DNA of 64,000 nucleotides from an uncultured Schlesneria sp. GTDB taxonomy: Bacteria; Planctomycetota; Planctomycetia; Planctomycetales; Planctomycetaceae. This document shows positions 20,112-29,399 of the stretch, piece after piece. The notes under the pieces are model-generated. The model was not told where the DNA came from, searched no databases, and saw only the letters and a list, made by a program, of their open reading frames with translations. The stretch spans positions 62,001 to 126,000 of the forward strand of contig CAIVEI010000032.1 of the NCBI GenBank assembly GCA_903904835.1, given 5' to 3'. Position 1 is the stretch's first letter; each line of letters begins with the position of its first letter. Position numbers and translations under genes: made by a program.

Positions 20112-20494
20112 AACCTGATCCTTTTACCATAAAATGATAAATAATTTTTAACGAAAACATTTACTGGCGAAGAATGTTCGTTGAACCGAAGGATTGGCCT
20201 GTCCGTGTAGACGGCGTAGTCTGGATTACCGCAGACCATCATGTTGGCTCACATTTTCGAACAACAACGTAATCAGATTTGACACGAATGACGAGTCGGA
20301 AGCAACGTTCGTAAGCGAATTCTCATCCATTCTTAATCAATCATATTCCACAAATACCGGATATTTAGCCTTCAGCTATCGATTGTTTTGTGATACGGCC
20401 ATGCCTGAACTTGATTATCAAAGTGAAGTTAGGCACCCTGTTCCCGTTTTAACACTGCCTTACCGTCTCGCTCGTTACCTAAGCCCGTTCCCAT
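20112..20494. promoter_or_regulatory. Divergent intergenic region
   Basis: 383 bp between the divergent GT2 gene and the methyltransferase. A/T-rich near 20120-20160 (TTTTTAACGAAAAC), compatible with promoters. An open frame of 145 codons crosses it (20194-20631), but it runs into the methyltransferase in another frame and has no protein-like motif; I treat it as chance. Confidence 0.3.
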
Positions 20495-21160
20495 ATGCCA
20501 CCGTTTCTCCGACGTATTGTCGTACATTTGGCTCCGCGATCTTACGCGTATTACCGGGCGTTTACCTCGCTGATACTGAACAAGGGTTCATATCTTCACA
20601 CAACCGGCTGGATTCGGAGTCTGACCGATGAGATTCCGATCGACAGCGATGGCCAAGACCTTCCCTGGATGAATTTTCCCGTCATCCAGTTTCTCACGCC
20701 TCGAATCAACAAGGGGCTTACACTTTTTGAGTTCGGCAGCGGATATTCGACGACGTTTTTCGCGAAACTCGTAAATCATGTCACTTCCGTTGAATATGAC
20801 GAAAAATGGTTTGAGATCGTCAAAAAACGCGTACCGGAAAATGTTCGACTGATTTATCAACCTCAGGATATCGACGGACATTACTGTCGAACGGTCCACG
20901 GCTCTGGACAGAAGTTCGAGTTGATTATCATTGATGGACGTGATCGTGTGAATTGCCTCAAACAAAGCCTTTCGGCCCTGTCTGATGAAGGTGTGTTGAT
21001 TCTCGATGATTCAGAACGCGACAAATATCGAGAAGCGTTCGAACAGGCCCACAGCCACGGCTTTCGTTCGCTCGATTTCGATGGCCTGAAGCCAACACAT
21101 TTTGACAGCCACCGGACAACGATATTTTACCGACCTGATCGTAATTGCCTGGGAATCTAA
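20495..21160 (+). CDS. Class I SAM-dependent methyltransferase (glycan cluster type)
   Basis: 221 residues. Motif I is FEFGSGYSTTFFAK, with the acidic motif II residue in VTSVEYDEKWFE. LIIIDGRDRVNC forms motif IV and EGVLILDDSERD the following strand. Related proteins in surface-polysaccharide clusters methylate sugar hydroxyls or act on lipid-linked glycans, but the substrate is unknown here. The ATG at 20495 lacks a clear ribosome site. The GT2 gene at 21165 begins four bases after this stop, so the two are almost certainly co-translated. It resembles, in type, the decayed methyltransferase at the island's left edge. Confidence 0.82.
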   Translation: MPPFLRRIVVHLAPRSYAYYRAFTSLILNKGSYLHTTGWIRSLTDEIPIDSDGQDLPWMNFPVIQFLTPRINKGLTLFEFGSGYSTTFFAKLVNHVTSVEYDEKWFEIVKKRVPENVRLIYQPQDIDGHYCRTVHGSGQKFELIIIDGRDRVNCLKQSLSALSDEGVLILDDSERDKYREAFEQAHSHGFRSLDFDGLKPTHFDSHRTTIFYRPDRNCLGI

Positions 21161-21164
21161 TACC

Positions 21165-22037
21165 GTGTCAGAAAGTGCCTCTTCAACGACTCGAGTGAAC
21201 GTTTCCGTTGTTGTTCCGTGTTACAACCAGGAAGACACGATCTCTCTGTGTCTCACATCCCTGATCAATCAAACGTATCCAGCCGATGACTACGAAATAT
21301 TTCTCGCTGACAACGGTTCGTCTGACCGCTCGGTTGATTTCGCGAAGCAATTTGACCGAGTTCGCCTGATTCAGGAATTCCAACGTGGGGGTTTTTCTGC
21401 TCGAAATACGGCAGTGCGTCAGACGAGTGGCAGTATCCTCGTCTTTACTGACGGGGACTGTGAGGCGGATGCGAACTGGCTGCAGAGTATCGTCAATGCG
21501 TTCGACGATCCTCAGGTTGTCATGATCCTGGGTGCCAATCGATTCGCCACGGAGTCGTTCTTCCTGCGCACACGTGCTGATTATGAAAATGAAAAGGTTC
21601 GGTATATCTGCGACCAGAATGATCCGCAGTATTATTATGTGTATACGAACAATCTTGCGGTCAGACGTTCGGGATTCGATGAGTGCGGGCCATTCGAAAC
21701 GATCATGCGTGGCGCAGACGTAATCTTCAGCAGCCGAATTATCGCAAAATACGGCTGTGATGCGGTACGATTTGTCCCCGAAATGCAGGTTCGTCACTGG
21801 GAGATCGCCAGTTCGTTCACGTGGTTCTCGAAGCTTTGGATCTATGGAAGAAGTTATGGTGTTTACAGCCCAACCACGGGAACCCGGCCGATTACGTTTC
21901 GTCAACGAATGAGGGTCCAGTTCGGCATGATGGCTCAGCCTGATTCGACACTGGCAAGAGCTGCCTGGTTGTTTTGTTCTGATCTGATTGGTTCCGCGGT
22001 ATACCTTATGGGACGATTGAGTCGAAAGTTTTATTGA
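21165..22037 (+). CDS. Family 2 glycosyltransferase
   Basis: 290 residues. VSVVVPCYNQEDTIS, YEIFLADNGSSDRS and the metal-binding FTDGDCEADANW define a GT-A fold; MRGADVIFSSRI occupies the place of the late acidic motif. A C-terminal hydrophobic stretch (RAAWLFCSDLIGSAVYLMG) may bind the membrane. The chosen start is a GTG four bases after the methyltransferase stop, with GGGAA upstream; an in-frame ATG at 21102 would overlap that gene by 59 bases. It is convergent with kdsA; the 121 bases between them show no strong terminator. Confidence 0.86.
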   Translation: MSESASSTTRVNVSVVVPCYNQEDTISLCLTSLINQTYPADDYEIFLADNGSSDRSVDFAKQFDRVRLIQEFQRGGFSARNTAVRQTSGSILVFTDGDCEADANWLQSIVNAFDDPQVVMILGANRFATESFFLRTRADYENEKVRYICDQNDPQYYYVYTNNLAVRRSGFDECGPFETIMRGADVIFSSRIIAKYGCDAVRFVPEMQVRHWEIASSFTWFSKLWIYGRSYGVYSPTTGTRPITFRQRMRVQFGMMAQPDSTLARAAWLFCSDLIGSAVYLMGRLSRKFY

Positions 22038-22158
22038 CGACGGATAACCGGACGAGCAAATTCAGTTCTCGCGGCTCCCGTAGACGGCACCACTGATAGA
22101 GATCAAACACCTCAGCGGGCGCGGTCGGATTTCAATTGTTTTCGGCTTTATTCGCCAT

Positions 22159-23004
22159 TCAATTGTCATGTTCAAACCCCTGGATCATTGACCTCAATTG
22201 AACTAACTGATCGATCAGTCGAGGCAGTTCGGCCAACGGGACCATGTTGGGACCGTCGCTTAACGCTTTGTCCGGATTCGGGTGCGTCTCGAAAAAGACG
22301 CCGTCACAGCCGCAGGCGACGGCAGCTCGTGCCAGGAACGGCACTAATTCTCGACGTCCGCCAGTCGTGGCACCTCCCGGCATCTGTACGCTGTGGGTGG
22401 CATCGAAAATGACTGGTGGGCCGAAGGATTGCATTACGGGAATGCAACGGAAGTCATTCACCAGGCGCCCATAGCCGAACATTGTCCCTCGTTCGGTCAG
22501 CAGCACGTTTGGATTACCAAACGCTTCGCATTTCTTCACGACATGAACCATGTCTTCCGGTGCAATGAATTGTGGCTTTTTAACGTTAATGATGCCGCCA
22601 CTTTTTGCGGTGGCCGCCGCGACCGCTTCGACGAGGTCTGTCTGTCGAGCCAGGAAAGCAGGGATCTGTAGAATCTTGCAGACTTTTGCAGCCGGTTCCG
22701 CCTGCGAGGTTTCGTGAATATCGGTTGTGACGGGTAAGCCGGTCACTTCGCGAACCTTGGCAAGAATTTCAAGCCCGCGTTCCAGTCCAGGCCCGCGAAA
22801 ACTGTCGCCGCTGGTTCGATTCGCCTTGTCGAAGCTCGACTTAAAGACGATCTGAACCCCTTTGGACTGTGAAATTTCAGCCAGCCGACCTGCTACTTGC
22901 AGGACCAGCTCTTCGCTTTCGATGACACACGGACCGGCGATAAACAACAGCGGCAAACCTCGGCCGCATTTCCATTGCCCCACTTGAACGGGATTATTTG
23001 CCAC
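22159..23004 (-). CDS. kdsA: 3-deoxy-8-phosphooctulonate (KDO-8-P) synthase
   Basis: 281 residues, the usual length. It condenses phosphoenolpyruvate with arabinose-5-phosphate to give KDO-8-phosphate, the precursor of the inner-core sugar of lipopolysaccharide. Conserved blocks are [10 protein letters not shown] (GPC at 24-26), [26 protein letters not shown] and [11 protein letters not shown], and [15 protein letters not shown] near the end. The start is a GTG at 23004 with a strong AGAAGGAG site six bases upstream. Planctomycetes with LPS-related genes commonly carry it; its place beside the glycan island supports a cell-envelope role. Confidence 0.95.
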   Translation of the reverse strand: MANNPVQVGQWKCGRGLPLLFIAGPCVIESEELVLQVAGRLAEISQSKGVQIVFKSSFDKANRTSGDSFRGPGLERGLEILAKVREVTGLPVTTDIHETSQAEPAAKVCKILQIPAFLARQTDLVEAVAAATAKSGGIINVKKPQFIAPEDMVHVVKKCEAFGNPNVLLTERGTMFGYGRLVNDFRCIPVMQSFGPPVIFDATHSVQMPGGATTGGRRELVPFLARAAVACGCDGVFFETHPNPDKALSDGPNMVPLAELPRLIDQLVQLRSMIQGFEHDN

Positions 23005-23074
23005 GATAGCTCCTTCTATTGCGATGAGACTGCTGTTTGACAGTATGTTATCGACAGAGCGAACCTCATGCGAC

Positions 23075-23854
23075 TCACACGTGCGAAAGTCGGCCCGTCC
23101 ATTCCATGAGTTGTTTCCAGAATTGAGCGTAGTGGCTGCCTACCTCGATCGGCAGACCACCGACTGCTTCCGCAGTCACACGGGGCAATCCCCAGTCGAC
23201 AAATCCCCCGACCCAGTGCGGAGCGACATCGCTCATGAAAGCCGCCGTTCGCCCTTGTCCATGTTCTCCCACGACGAGAGCCGGAAGGATCTGTGACGGG
23301 GAGAACGACCATGTTGGTGTACCGCCTCCTGCGTCAGCAACTGAGGTCTTGATCGAGAATGAGTTGGCGCTAAGCAACGTGCTGGTATTTGCTTTTGCAA
23401 CAACGCGATTCATTCCGCCAATCGCGGGGGGATGTGACTGCCACGGCAGTCCTGCCGTAATCGGGTGGCTCTCAACCGGTGAAAGCCAGGCGGACTGGTC
23501 GAAGTTGACCCGGTCATCACTGTGTTGAATCTCTACTGGCAAGACGGAACCGAGCAGAGTCTGGTCCCAGTTCCCGCCATGTCCATGAAACGATTCCCAG
23601 CCACCGATCATCAAAAGCCCACAACCCTTTTCGATATGCGAAAGAGCCAGTTGCTGACACGCCGCGTTGATCTGATATTCCGGATAGTCACTGATGATGA
23701 GCAATGACCATGGTCTTTCGATGTCTGTCTGTTTAATCCCCTGATGGCTGGGGATGTAATGAAACGACCAGCCCCACGCGGTCATGAGTCCCGCCAGGTA
23801 CGAGGCCGCTCCGTTGAGCTCCGTATCACCACAGTAAAGAATCGAACCATTCAT
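23075..23854 (-). CDS. GATase1-like protein (DUF1355-type)
   Basis: 259 residues. The middle block [15 protein letters not shown] with a preceding [13 protein letters not shown] matches the PF07090-type family of predicted class I amidotransferase-fold proteins. No canonical GATase Cys nucleophile in a GxCxG setting is seen: that place reads GGWES, as is normal for this family, so glutaminase activity is doubtful. Function is unknown. The ATG at 23854 is preferred over an in-frame TTG at 23863. kdsA follows 70 bases downstream on the same strand, but it has its own strong ribosome site, so linkage is uncertain. Confidence 0.75.
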   Translation of the reverse strand: MNGSILYCGDTELNGAASYLAGLMTAWGWSFHYIPSHQGIKQTDIERPWSLLIISDYPEYQINAACQQLALSHIEKGCGLLMIGGWESFHGHGGNWDQTLLGSVLPVEIQHSDDRVNFDQSAWLSPVESHPITAGLPWQSHPPAIGGMNRVVAKANTSTLLSANSFSIKTSVADAGGGTPTWSFSPSQILPALVVGEHGQGRTAAFMSDVAPHWVGGFVDWGLPRVTAEAVGGLPIEVGSHYAQFWKQLMEWTGRLSHV

Positions 23855-24408
23855 GATTTGCAATCTCGTTGTTGAAGAATCGGCGAGCGTTTGTTCAATT
23901 CGAACCAGCTATTCGTCGAATGGCAAGTGACGTGTCAAGAATTTCAAATTCGAGTGACGTGCCGATGCATCGGACTTTTACCAGTTTGAAACATGACTCT
24001 ATGGGTCAAGTTTCCGGGTTTCTTCCAAAGTAGCCATCATCGCTGCGCGTGATGAGCATGTGGCGAAAACGATTCAAGCATTGCCTAATCGTCGGAACAA
24101 ATACTTCGATTGAATTCCTGATTTGAAAACATCCTGATTTGTATTCGCCTGGTTCTTGAGCAATCCTCATCACGCCGAACGATGATGGCTACTTTGGGCT
24201 GAGATGATCCCTTAATGTCGTCTTCTCTGGTAAAGACTGCTTTCACTTTTTCACTGTAACCGAAGAGTACTTGTTCACCGAAGACGGTACTCCTGTCGCA
24301 CCCAACTTTTTAGCATCTGCAAATCGGGGATCGTTCACGTATGATAAAACGTTCGTGGTCAAGAATATCGGTTTCAGCGATCTGAAAAATCAACGCAGGT
24401 TCTTCGAG
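23855..24408. other. Intergenic region holding the inverted-repeat element
   Basis: 554 bp between the divergent GATase1-like gene and the response regulator. Apart from the 173 bp element at 24025-24197 it contains only A/T-rich promoter-like sequence. The response-regulator frame stays open back to 24271, but residues before 24409 look non-family. Confidence 0.4.
24025..24197. mobile_element. 173 bp non-coding element with terminal inverted repeats, copy 1
   Basis: The ends form a perfect 18 bp inverted repeat (CCAAAGTAGCCATCATCG at 24025-24042; its complement at 24180-24197). Inward, an imperfect extension reaches GCGTGATGAG / CTCATCACGC, making arms of about 33 bp. The interior has no open frame. 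A diverged second copy lies at 37250-37422 with the same ends and matching interior words (GATTCAAGC, TTGCCT, GTATT, GCCTGGTTCT). A MITE-like or REP-type element is the best description. A TA dinucleotide abuts the inner GCCATCATCG/CGATGATGGC arms on both sides, which would fit Tc1/IS630-type insertion, but since the outer arms also match this is only suggestive. No transposase is in the window. Confidence 0.7.
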
Positions 24409-25110
24409 ATGCCAATTCAGGATGCCCCGAAAATACTCGTGATTGAAGACGAGCCGCCGATTCGAAAGTTTCTGCGAATCTCGCTGGAATCGCACGGTTA
24501 TACCGTCATCGAGACTAATACGGCTGCGATGGGGATCGGGCACGCAATTGCCGAACCACCTGATGCGGTAATTCTCGATCTCGGTCTGCCGGACTTGGAT
24601 GGACTGCAGGTGATTGCCCGGCTGCGGGAGTGGTCAAAGGTCCCCGTTATCGTTGTTTCAGCCAGGGGTCGTGAATCGGACAAGGTCGCTGCATTGGATG
24701 CAGGTGCGGATGACTATCTGACAAAGCCTTTTGGAGTCGGCGAATTGTTAGCCCGTTTGAGAGTCGCCCTTCGTCATTCGGCCACGGTCGCCAGTCCGAC
24801 ATCGGAATCCGTTTTCCGAGTTGGTGATCTGAAGGTCGACCTGGGCCGGCGCGAAGTCTCGATCGGACAAGAAGCAGTTCATTTAACTCCAACGGAGTAC
24901 CGGTTGCTGCTCGTTCTTGTTTCTCATGCCGGAAAAGTCGTCACTCACCGGCAGCTTTTGAAAGAAGTCTGGGGACCGGAAAGCGTTTACGAAAACCAAT
25001 ACCTTCGCGTCTATATGGGCCAGCTTCGTCGAAAGATCGAGCAGGACGCCGCACGGCCTCGCTATATCAAGACCGAAGCGGGAGTCGGTTACCGTCTGAT
25101 GGACGAATGA
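24409..25110 (+). CDS. OmpR/KdpE-family response regulator
   Basis: 233 residues. The receiver domain (~7-120) has acidic residues E13/D14 (VIEDE), the phospho-acceptor D57 in VILDLGLPD, and the lysine in YLTKPFG. The winged-helix output domain (~135-230) has LTPTEYRLLLVLVSHAGKVVTHRQLL and a C-terminal YIKTEAGVGYRL, the pattern typical of KdpE. KdpE is activated by KdpD and turns on potassium uptake genes, but neither kdpD nor kdpFABC is in the window, so the partner is unknown. The ATG at 24409 fits the family N-terminus. It is convergent with the 1153-residue gene, 11 bases apart, and lies 211 bases beyond the inverted-repeat element. Confidence 0.85.
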   Translation: MPIQDAPKILVIEDEPPIRKFLRISLESHGYTVIETNTAAMGIGHAIAEPPDAVILDLGLPDLDGLQVIARLREWSKVPVIVVSARGRESDKVAALDAGADDYLTKPFGVGELLARLRVALRHSATVASPTSESVFRVGDLKVDLGRREVSIGQEAVHLTPTEYRLLLVLVSHAGKVVTHRQLLKEVWGPESVYENQYLRVYMGQLRRKIEQDAARPRYIKTEAGVGYRLMDE

Positions 25111-25121
25111 TTCATCACGAG

Positions 25122-28100
25122 TTAGTTATCTGCCTTGACCGGCGGAGGGCTCACAGGTTTTCCAAGACGGATATTTTGCAGTCCGACGACTGTACTATGA
25201 TTCTGCAATCCCAGAAAACCTTTGACCGAACGCAGTGCCAGTGACGGAAACTCTTTTTCTGTGATGTTCGTGACGCAAACTCCGTTGTGCCACGTCGTAA
25301 TCTGATGACCGAGACAATTGATTTCCAGCGAATTCCACTCGCCGAGCGGCCGTGAGTTTCGTGGATTCGCTCCGGCAAAATCATAGATCGATGCGGAATA
25401 CTGAAAGTCTTTCAGCTTCGCATGTTCAGGAGCGGTATCGTCGAGAATCTGCACTTCAAACCCGGCAATCGGCTGAGTTTCGTTATCTCGATGATGATTG
25501 CCGTCAGGTGGGACGCGTACGTAGATACCGCTGTTCCCCCCTTTGGAGACGAGATAATCCAAGCGTAAATTGAAGTCATCAAATTCTGCTGAGGACCGCA
25601 GCCACGGTCCCTTCTTACCCGAACAGGTCAAGACCCCATCGATGACTGACCAGCAGTCTTCAGTTGCCCCGCCAACTCCTTCCCAGCCCGTCAGATCACG
25701 ACCATTAAACAAGGTTTGGTAACCGATCTCAGTAATTTCGATGTTTTTCAGCAGGAATTGACCACCATTCGGAACTTCCACCTGAAACCCAATCCATCCA
25801 TCAAGGTCCTTCAAACCCGATGATTTCCAGGCCGGTTGACCGTTGATCTTGAGTGAAGCTGTTTCGCCGACAACGCGCAAATCAAACGCGTTCCATTCAC
25901 TAGACGGTTTTACAAGGCCTTTGCTTTCCGCTCCCGCAATATTCGGAATATTTCCTTCCTTTCCATCCAGCAGATTCACCTGATACCCGGAATCAGGAAA
26001 CGGTTTTCCGGTATTTGACGATCGAATGTAGATTCCGGCGTCGTAGTTTGCTGGCATCAGTGCCTTCCATTCGACGTGCAGTTCGAAATCTCGCAACCGA
26101 TAATCGCTTCGCAACCAGCCGAGACCTGACTTCAGTCTGATGCATCCATCAATGACATCCACCTCGCAGTCATTTTCAACGGTCCATCCATTCAATGTCT
26201 TCCCATCGAACAGGGATCGCCGGAAATCTGATTGCTTTGGCTTGGCGTTGAGGGCATCGTCATTTGGCGTCGGCTTCGTCCCCAACTCTGCAATCCATTC
26301 TGTCAACATTTTGACCGCAGGTTCATCGACAATCGTCGTCGCGAGTTGTGGCATTTGCCCTCGGCCTCGCTTGGCCATGCGATTGAGCAGAACCGATCGT
26401 TCAGGATGGCCCGGTGCAATCAGTCGGGCATCCGCGATCCCGAACTTATCATGAACTGGAACCGCGTCAATCAGTTTCATCTTGTCTATGGCCGTGGCGT
26501 ATTCGAGCTGCATCGGCGAGTTGCCTCCACCTGCGTCGATATGGCAAATGGCACAGTTCGCATGCAAATACGATTTTGCTCTCGCTTCAAGATTTGCCTG
26601 CGGATCATACGGGTTAGATAATCGCTCGAATTCGTCTGGCATCTTATCCAGCTTAAGCAGGCCAAGCCGTTGAAGCATCGCCAACTGGTTTTCCGTTTTG
26701 ACAATATTGTCTCTTAGCGTAGCAGATGCCTCTTGCGACCCTCCCGCTACCGCAGTCGTGGGGATGTCTAAGGAAGGCCGATTCATCTGGACGGTGCTCA
26801 GCCCCAGTACAAAACCTGCAGCTCGACTGTGGCAGACCATGCATTCCGCGCGGCTGGGATAATGCCAAGTCTGCCGACGAGTCCCCAAGGACGTTCGAAT
26901 CGTAAAATCGACATCGGCTCCTTCTTTTTCCACCAGTGTTGCTTCGGTTTGTTCCTCGTTCCAGCGGTACGTGTACCCGATCCATTCGTTCTGTTGCTTC
27001 GTCATCAGCCGAGTTTCAATCCAGCGTTTCGAAGCCGCGTCACCCTCGGTCATCTCCAGCGAAAAGGATTTGACGGTGACCGTTTCGTTGGGAAAACTCC
27101 AGCCGCGATTGTTCGTAATTCCGATTTTTGGAGTATCGCCCGGGATTCCCACGTACCGTACTTTTGCCGAACCATCAGACCAGAGCGGTGCATTGACATC
27201 ATAGGGAATTAATGCCGGTTCAACGACATGCCCTTTGACAGATTGAAATAGTCCGGTTTCGCTCAGTTTTTGGGGAAATGACCTGGTCTCTGTCTTCGGC
27301 GGAGCAGGTACGAGTGTGTAAAACGCTCCTTCACCGTTGCCGACGTAATCAGCGATCAACAATTCGCCATGCGAGTCTGTACCAAATCCGCTGATGTGAA
27401 ATGGCGTGTCGGCCAGTTCACGATGCCAGGTCACGTTCGTACCGTCGTGCCTGGCGCCCCAGATCTTTCCTGTGGAATGGTCGCCGTAAACGTAGACACC
27501 CCTCAGTTCTGGAAGTTTGTCGCCGTAAAGAACGATTCCACCGGTTAGCGATCGCGCCTCGGAATGATGATGTTCCAGTGTCGGCTTCGTATGCGGTGCC
27601 GGGCCCAGTTCACGGTTCAGATAAAACGGATGGCTACCCTCATAGACCGACCATCCGTAGTTATCTCCTTTCCGCAGGAAATAGACCTGTTCCCATAAGT
27701 CCTGTCCATTGTTGCCAATCCAGATATGACCGGTCTGCCGGTCGGTCGTCATCCGCCACGGATTGCGAAGCCCAAACGCCCAGGTCTCGGGGGCAATTTT
27801 TTCGCGGCCCACGAATGGGTTATCGGCCGGGACAGAATAGGGTTTGTCAGCCGCAGGATGTTCGAGATCAATCCTTAACACTTTTGCCGTCAGTAACGAC
27901 ATTTCCTGGCCACGCAGATTTGTGTCGCTATCGGACGTTCCATCGCCGGTCGTGACGTAGAACATTCCGTCCAGGCCAAATGCCATTGCCACTCCGTTAT
28001 GTCCGTCCGATGGCCAGTCGATGATCGTCGTTTCTGATTTCGGGTCAAATTCGTACGGGGCTTGTGGGTTCACTTTGAAACGGGAGATGCGCGAATACTT

Positions 28101-28583
28101 CTCGCCACCGGGACTGATCGGTCGATTGTGACCGAGGTAGACAAATCCGTTTTGTGTAAAATTCGGATGGAACAGGAGGTCGGTCGCAACACGATCGTCA
28201 GCGGGAAGCAATAACTCTGTTTCCGAGACATCCGGAGTATCGATAAAACGTCGAATGTTCGTGGTCCCCTTGGGCCCATCCACTGTAATTGTCCAAAGTC
28301 TGTCACTTCCCGGTTGGTGGGCAATCGCCACGGGATTGTTCAGCTTCAGATTCGGATACATACGCTGAGACGCATACGGAAGCGGCGGCTCTGGCGATCC
28401 AACGACACGTGATGTCGTGAAGGCTGGCAGTTTTCCGTCTGGAAAAATCGCGATGCGATCAGGCGGATTCGGCGTTGACTCGGCTGCCATGATCGAGCCG
28501 GTCACGAGAAACACGATCGTCACGACGAAATCAAAGGGGATGATTTGAGACGGAAGATTTTTCGCAATCAATCGCCACGCCAT
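25122..28583 (-). CDS. Four-part exported protein: sugar dehydrogenase / dihaem region / two DUF1080 domains
   Basis: 1153 residues. Residues 1-33 are a signal/anchor. Residues ~75-425 are a six-bladed PQQ-type glucose/sorbosone dehydrogenase propeller (ETWAFGLRNPWRM, GDNYGWSVYEG). Residues ~440-770 form a planctomycete-type cytochrome region with haem sites CMVCH (581-585) and CAICH (677-681). Residues ~788-957 and ~960-1140 are two DUF1080 (3-keto-disaccharide hydrolase-type, concanavalin-like) domains, each opening with (S/T)LF(D/N)G(K/R). One chain could oxidise a sugar, pass electrons to its own haems and bind or hydrolyse a keto-glycoside; this is inference. The ATG at 28583 has GGGGG upstream. 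It starts 39 bases after the pyrE stop on the same strand. Confidence 0.88.
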   Translation of the reverse strand: MAWRLIAKNLPSQIIPFDFVVTIVFLVTGSIMAAESTPNPPDRIAIFPDGKLPAFTTSRVVGSPEPPLPYASQRMYPNLKLNNPVAIAHQPGSDRLWTITVDGPKGTTNIRRFIDTPDVSETELLLPADDRVATDLLFHPNFTQNGFVYLGHNRPISPGGEKYSRISRFKVNPQAPYEFDPKSETTIIDWPSDGHNGVAMAFGLDGMFYVTTGDGTSDSDTNLRGQEMSLLTAKVLRIDLEHPAADKPYSVPADNPFVGREKIAPETWAFGLRNPWRMTTDRQTGHIWIGNNGQDLWEQVYFLRKGDNYGWSVYEGSHPFYLNRELGPAPHTKPTLEHHHSEARSLTGGIVLYGDKLPELRGVYVYGDHSTGKIWGARHDGTNVTWHRELADTPFHISGFGTDSHGELLIADYVGNGEGAFYTLVPAPPKTETRSFPQKLSETGLFQSVKGHVVEPALIPYDVNAPLWSDGSAKVRYVGIPGDTPKIGITNNRGWSFPNETVTVKSFSLEMTEGDAASKRWIETRLMTKQQNEWIGYTYRWNEEQTEATLVEKEGADVDFTIRTSLGTRRQTWHYPSRAECMVCHSRAAGFVLGLSTVQMNRPSLDIPTTAVAGGSQEASATLRDNIVKTENQLAMLQRLGLLKLDKMPDEFERLSNPYDPQANLEARAKSYLHANCAICHIDAGGGNSPMQLEYATAIDKMKLIDAVPVHDKFGIADARLIAPGHPERSVLLNRMAKRGRGQMPQLATTIVDEPAVKMLTEWIAELGTKPTPNDDALNAKPKQSDFRRSLFDGKTLNGWTVENDCEVDVIDGCIRLKSGLGWLRSDYRLRDFELHVEWKALMPANYDAGIYIRSSNTGKPFPDSGYQVNLLDGKEGNIPNIAGAESKGLVKPSSEWNAFDLRVVGETASLKINGQPAWKSSGLKDLDGWIGFQVEVPNGGQFLLKNIEITEIGYQTLFNGRDLTGWEGVGGATEDCWSVIDGVLTCSGKKGPWLRSSAEFDDFNLRLDYLVSKGGNSGIYVRVPPDGNHHRDNETQPIAGFEVQILDDTAPEHAKLKDFQYSASIYDFAGANPRNSRPLGEWNSLEINCLGHQITTWHNGVCVTNITEKEFPSLALRSVKGFLGLQNHSTVVGLQNIRLGKPVSPPPVKADN

Positions 28584-28622
28584 TTGACCCCCAGAGTCGA
28601 TGAATGTTAGGTTTCCAAAGCC

Positions 28623-29180
28623 TTATTTCCCGGTCGGCGGAGCGATTCCGAAATCTTCGATGGATAAAAGTGATCGGAATGGAACTCCCTTGGCCGCGAA
28701 GTTCGCGGCACCACCTTCTTTTCGGTCGACGATTCCCACGACGCAAACGACCTGACAACCGTATTCCTCGATTCGCTCGATCGCTTGCAGGGCGCTGCCA
28801 CCTGTTGTCACGACGTCGTCGATGACGACTACTTTCGCACCAGGTACGACCGGTCCTTCTATGTAACGTTGCGTTCCATGCCCCTTCGGCTCTTTCCGCA
28901 CCAGGAACCCGTCAAGCGAGCGTCCCTTTTCTCCGGCGACAACAAGCACGCCACCGATGATGGGGTCGGCTCCGATGGTCATGCCCCCAATGGCAGAGTA
29001 ATCGACATCGCTCAGCAGGTCATACAGACCCTGACTGACCAGACGCAGTCCTGTCGAATGCAGCGAAATCTGCTTTCCGTCCAAGTAGTAAGTCGATTTT
29101 TTTCCAGAAGCGAGAGTGAAGTCGCCAAACTTCAATGCACGAGCAAGAAACAGTTCGATCAAACGCTGGCGGTCACTCAT
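28623..29180 (-). CDS. pyrE: Orotate phosphoribosyltransferase
   Basis: 185 residues. It joins orotate and PRPP to form orotidine 5'-monophosphate in pyrimidine synthesis, in the cytoplasm. The PRPP loop is VVVIDDVVTTGGSA at 117-130; LASGKKSTYYLDGK (24-36) and LVRKEPKGHGT (93-103) are the other family blocks. The ATG at 29180 gives the standard N-terminus (MSDRQRLIELFLARALKFGDF); an in-frame TTG upstream is unlikely. It lies between citrate synthase and the large sugar dehydrogenase, all on minus. A repeat at 29265-29374 separates it from citrate synthase. Confidence 0.95.
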   Translation of the reverse strand: MSDRQRLIELFLARALKFGDFTLASGKKSTYYLDGKQISLHSTGLRLVSQGLYDLLSDVDYSAIGGMTIGADPIIGGVLVVAGEKGRSLDGFLVRKEPKGHGTQRYIEGPVVPGAKVVVIDDVVTTGGSALQAIERIEEYGCQVVCVVGIVDRKEGGAANFAAKGVPFRSLLSIEDFGIAPPTGK

Positions 29181-29264
29181 GAAGTTACTTTTTTCAATTA
29201 GAATTTGTGCCAATGTATCGGAATCGTAGAATAGGAAGTGGCTTTTTCCTAGTCCGGCCGAGGT

Positions 29265-29374
29265 GCACTGGATGACCGAGGAAGGACATACTGCGGCACC
29301 CAGATTCTAGGAATTCTTTTACCGTGATTTCAGTCAAAGAGCACTGTATGACCAAAGAAGGCCATACAGTGGCA
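29265..29374 (-). repeat. Two imperfect direct repeats, each a potential hairpin, after citrate synthase
   Basis: A 34 bp unit occurs at 29265-29298 and again at 29341-29374 with about six differences (both begin GCACTG.ATGACC). The right unit can fold: CACTGTATG (29342-29350) pairs with CATACAGTG, 9 bp perfect, with a 12-base loop. The left unit folds less well. The region follows the citrate synthase stop on minus, so tandem terminators or processing sites are possible, but neither hairpin is followed by a clear T-run. Confidence 0.5.
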
Positions 29375-29399
29375 ATGGATTGCTTGCTCGGGCAAATGT

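Noticed and set aside
20194-20631. 145-codon frame before the methyltransferase
   Set aside because: It overlaps the methyltransferase in another frame, lacks a ribosome site, and has no family features.
21183-21905. 240-codon open frame on minus
   Set aside because: Antisense shadow of a GT2 gene with clear GT-A motifs; composition is Arg-rich and non-protein-like.
24031-24191. TA target-site duplication of the inverted-repeat element
   Set aside because: TA adjoins the inner arms in copy 1, but the inverted repeat extends beyond it and copy 2's left end reads AA, so no target duplication can be asserted.
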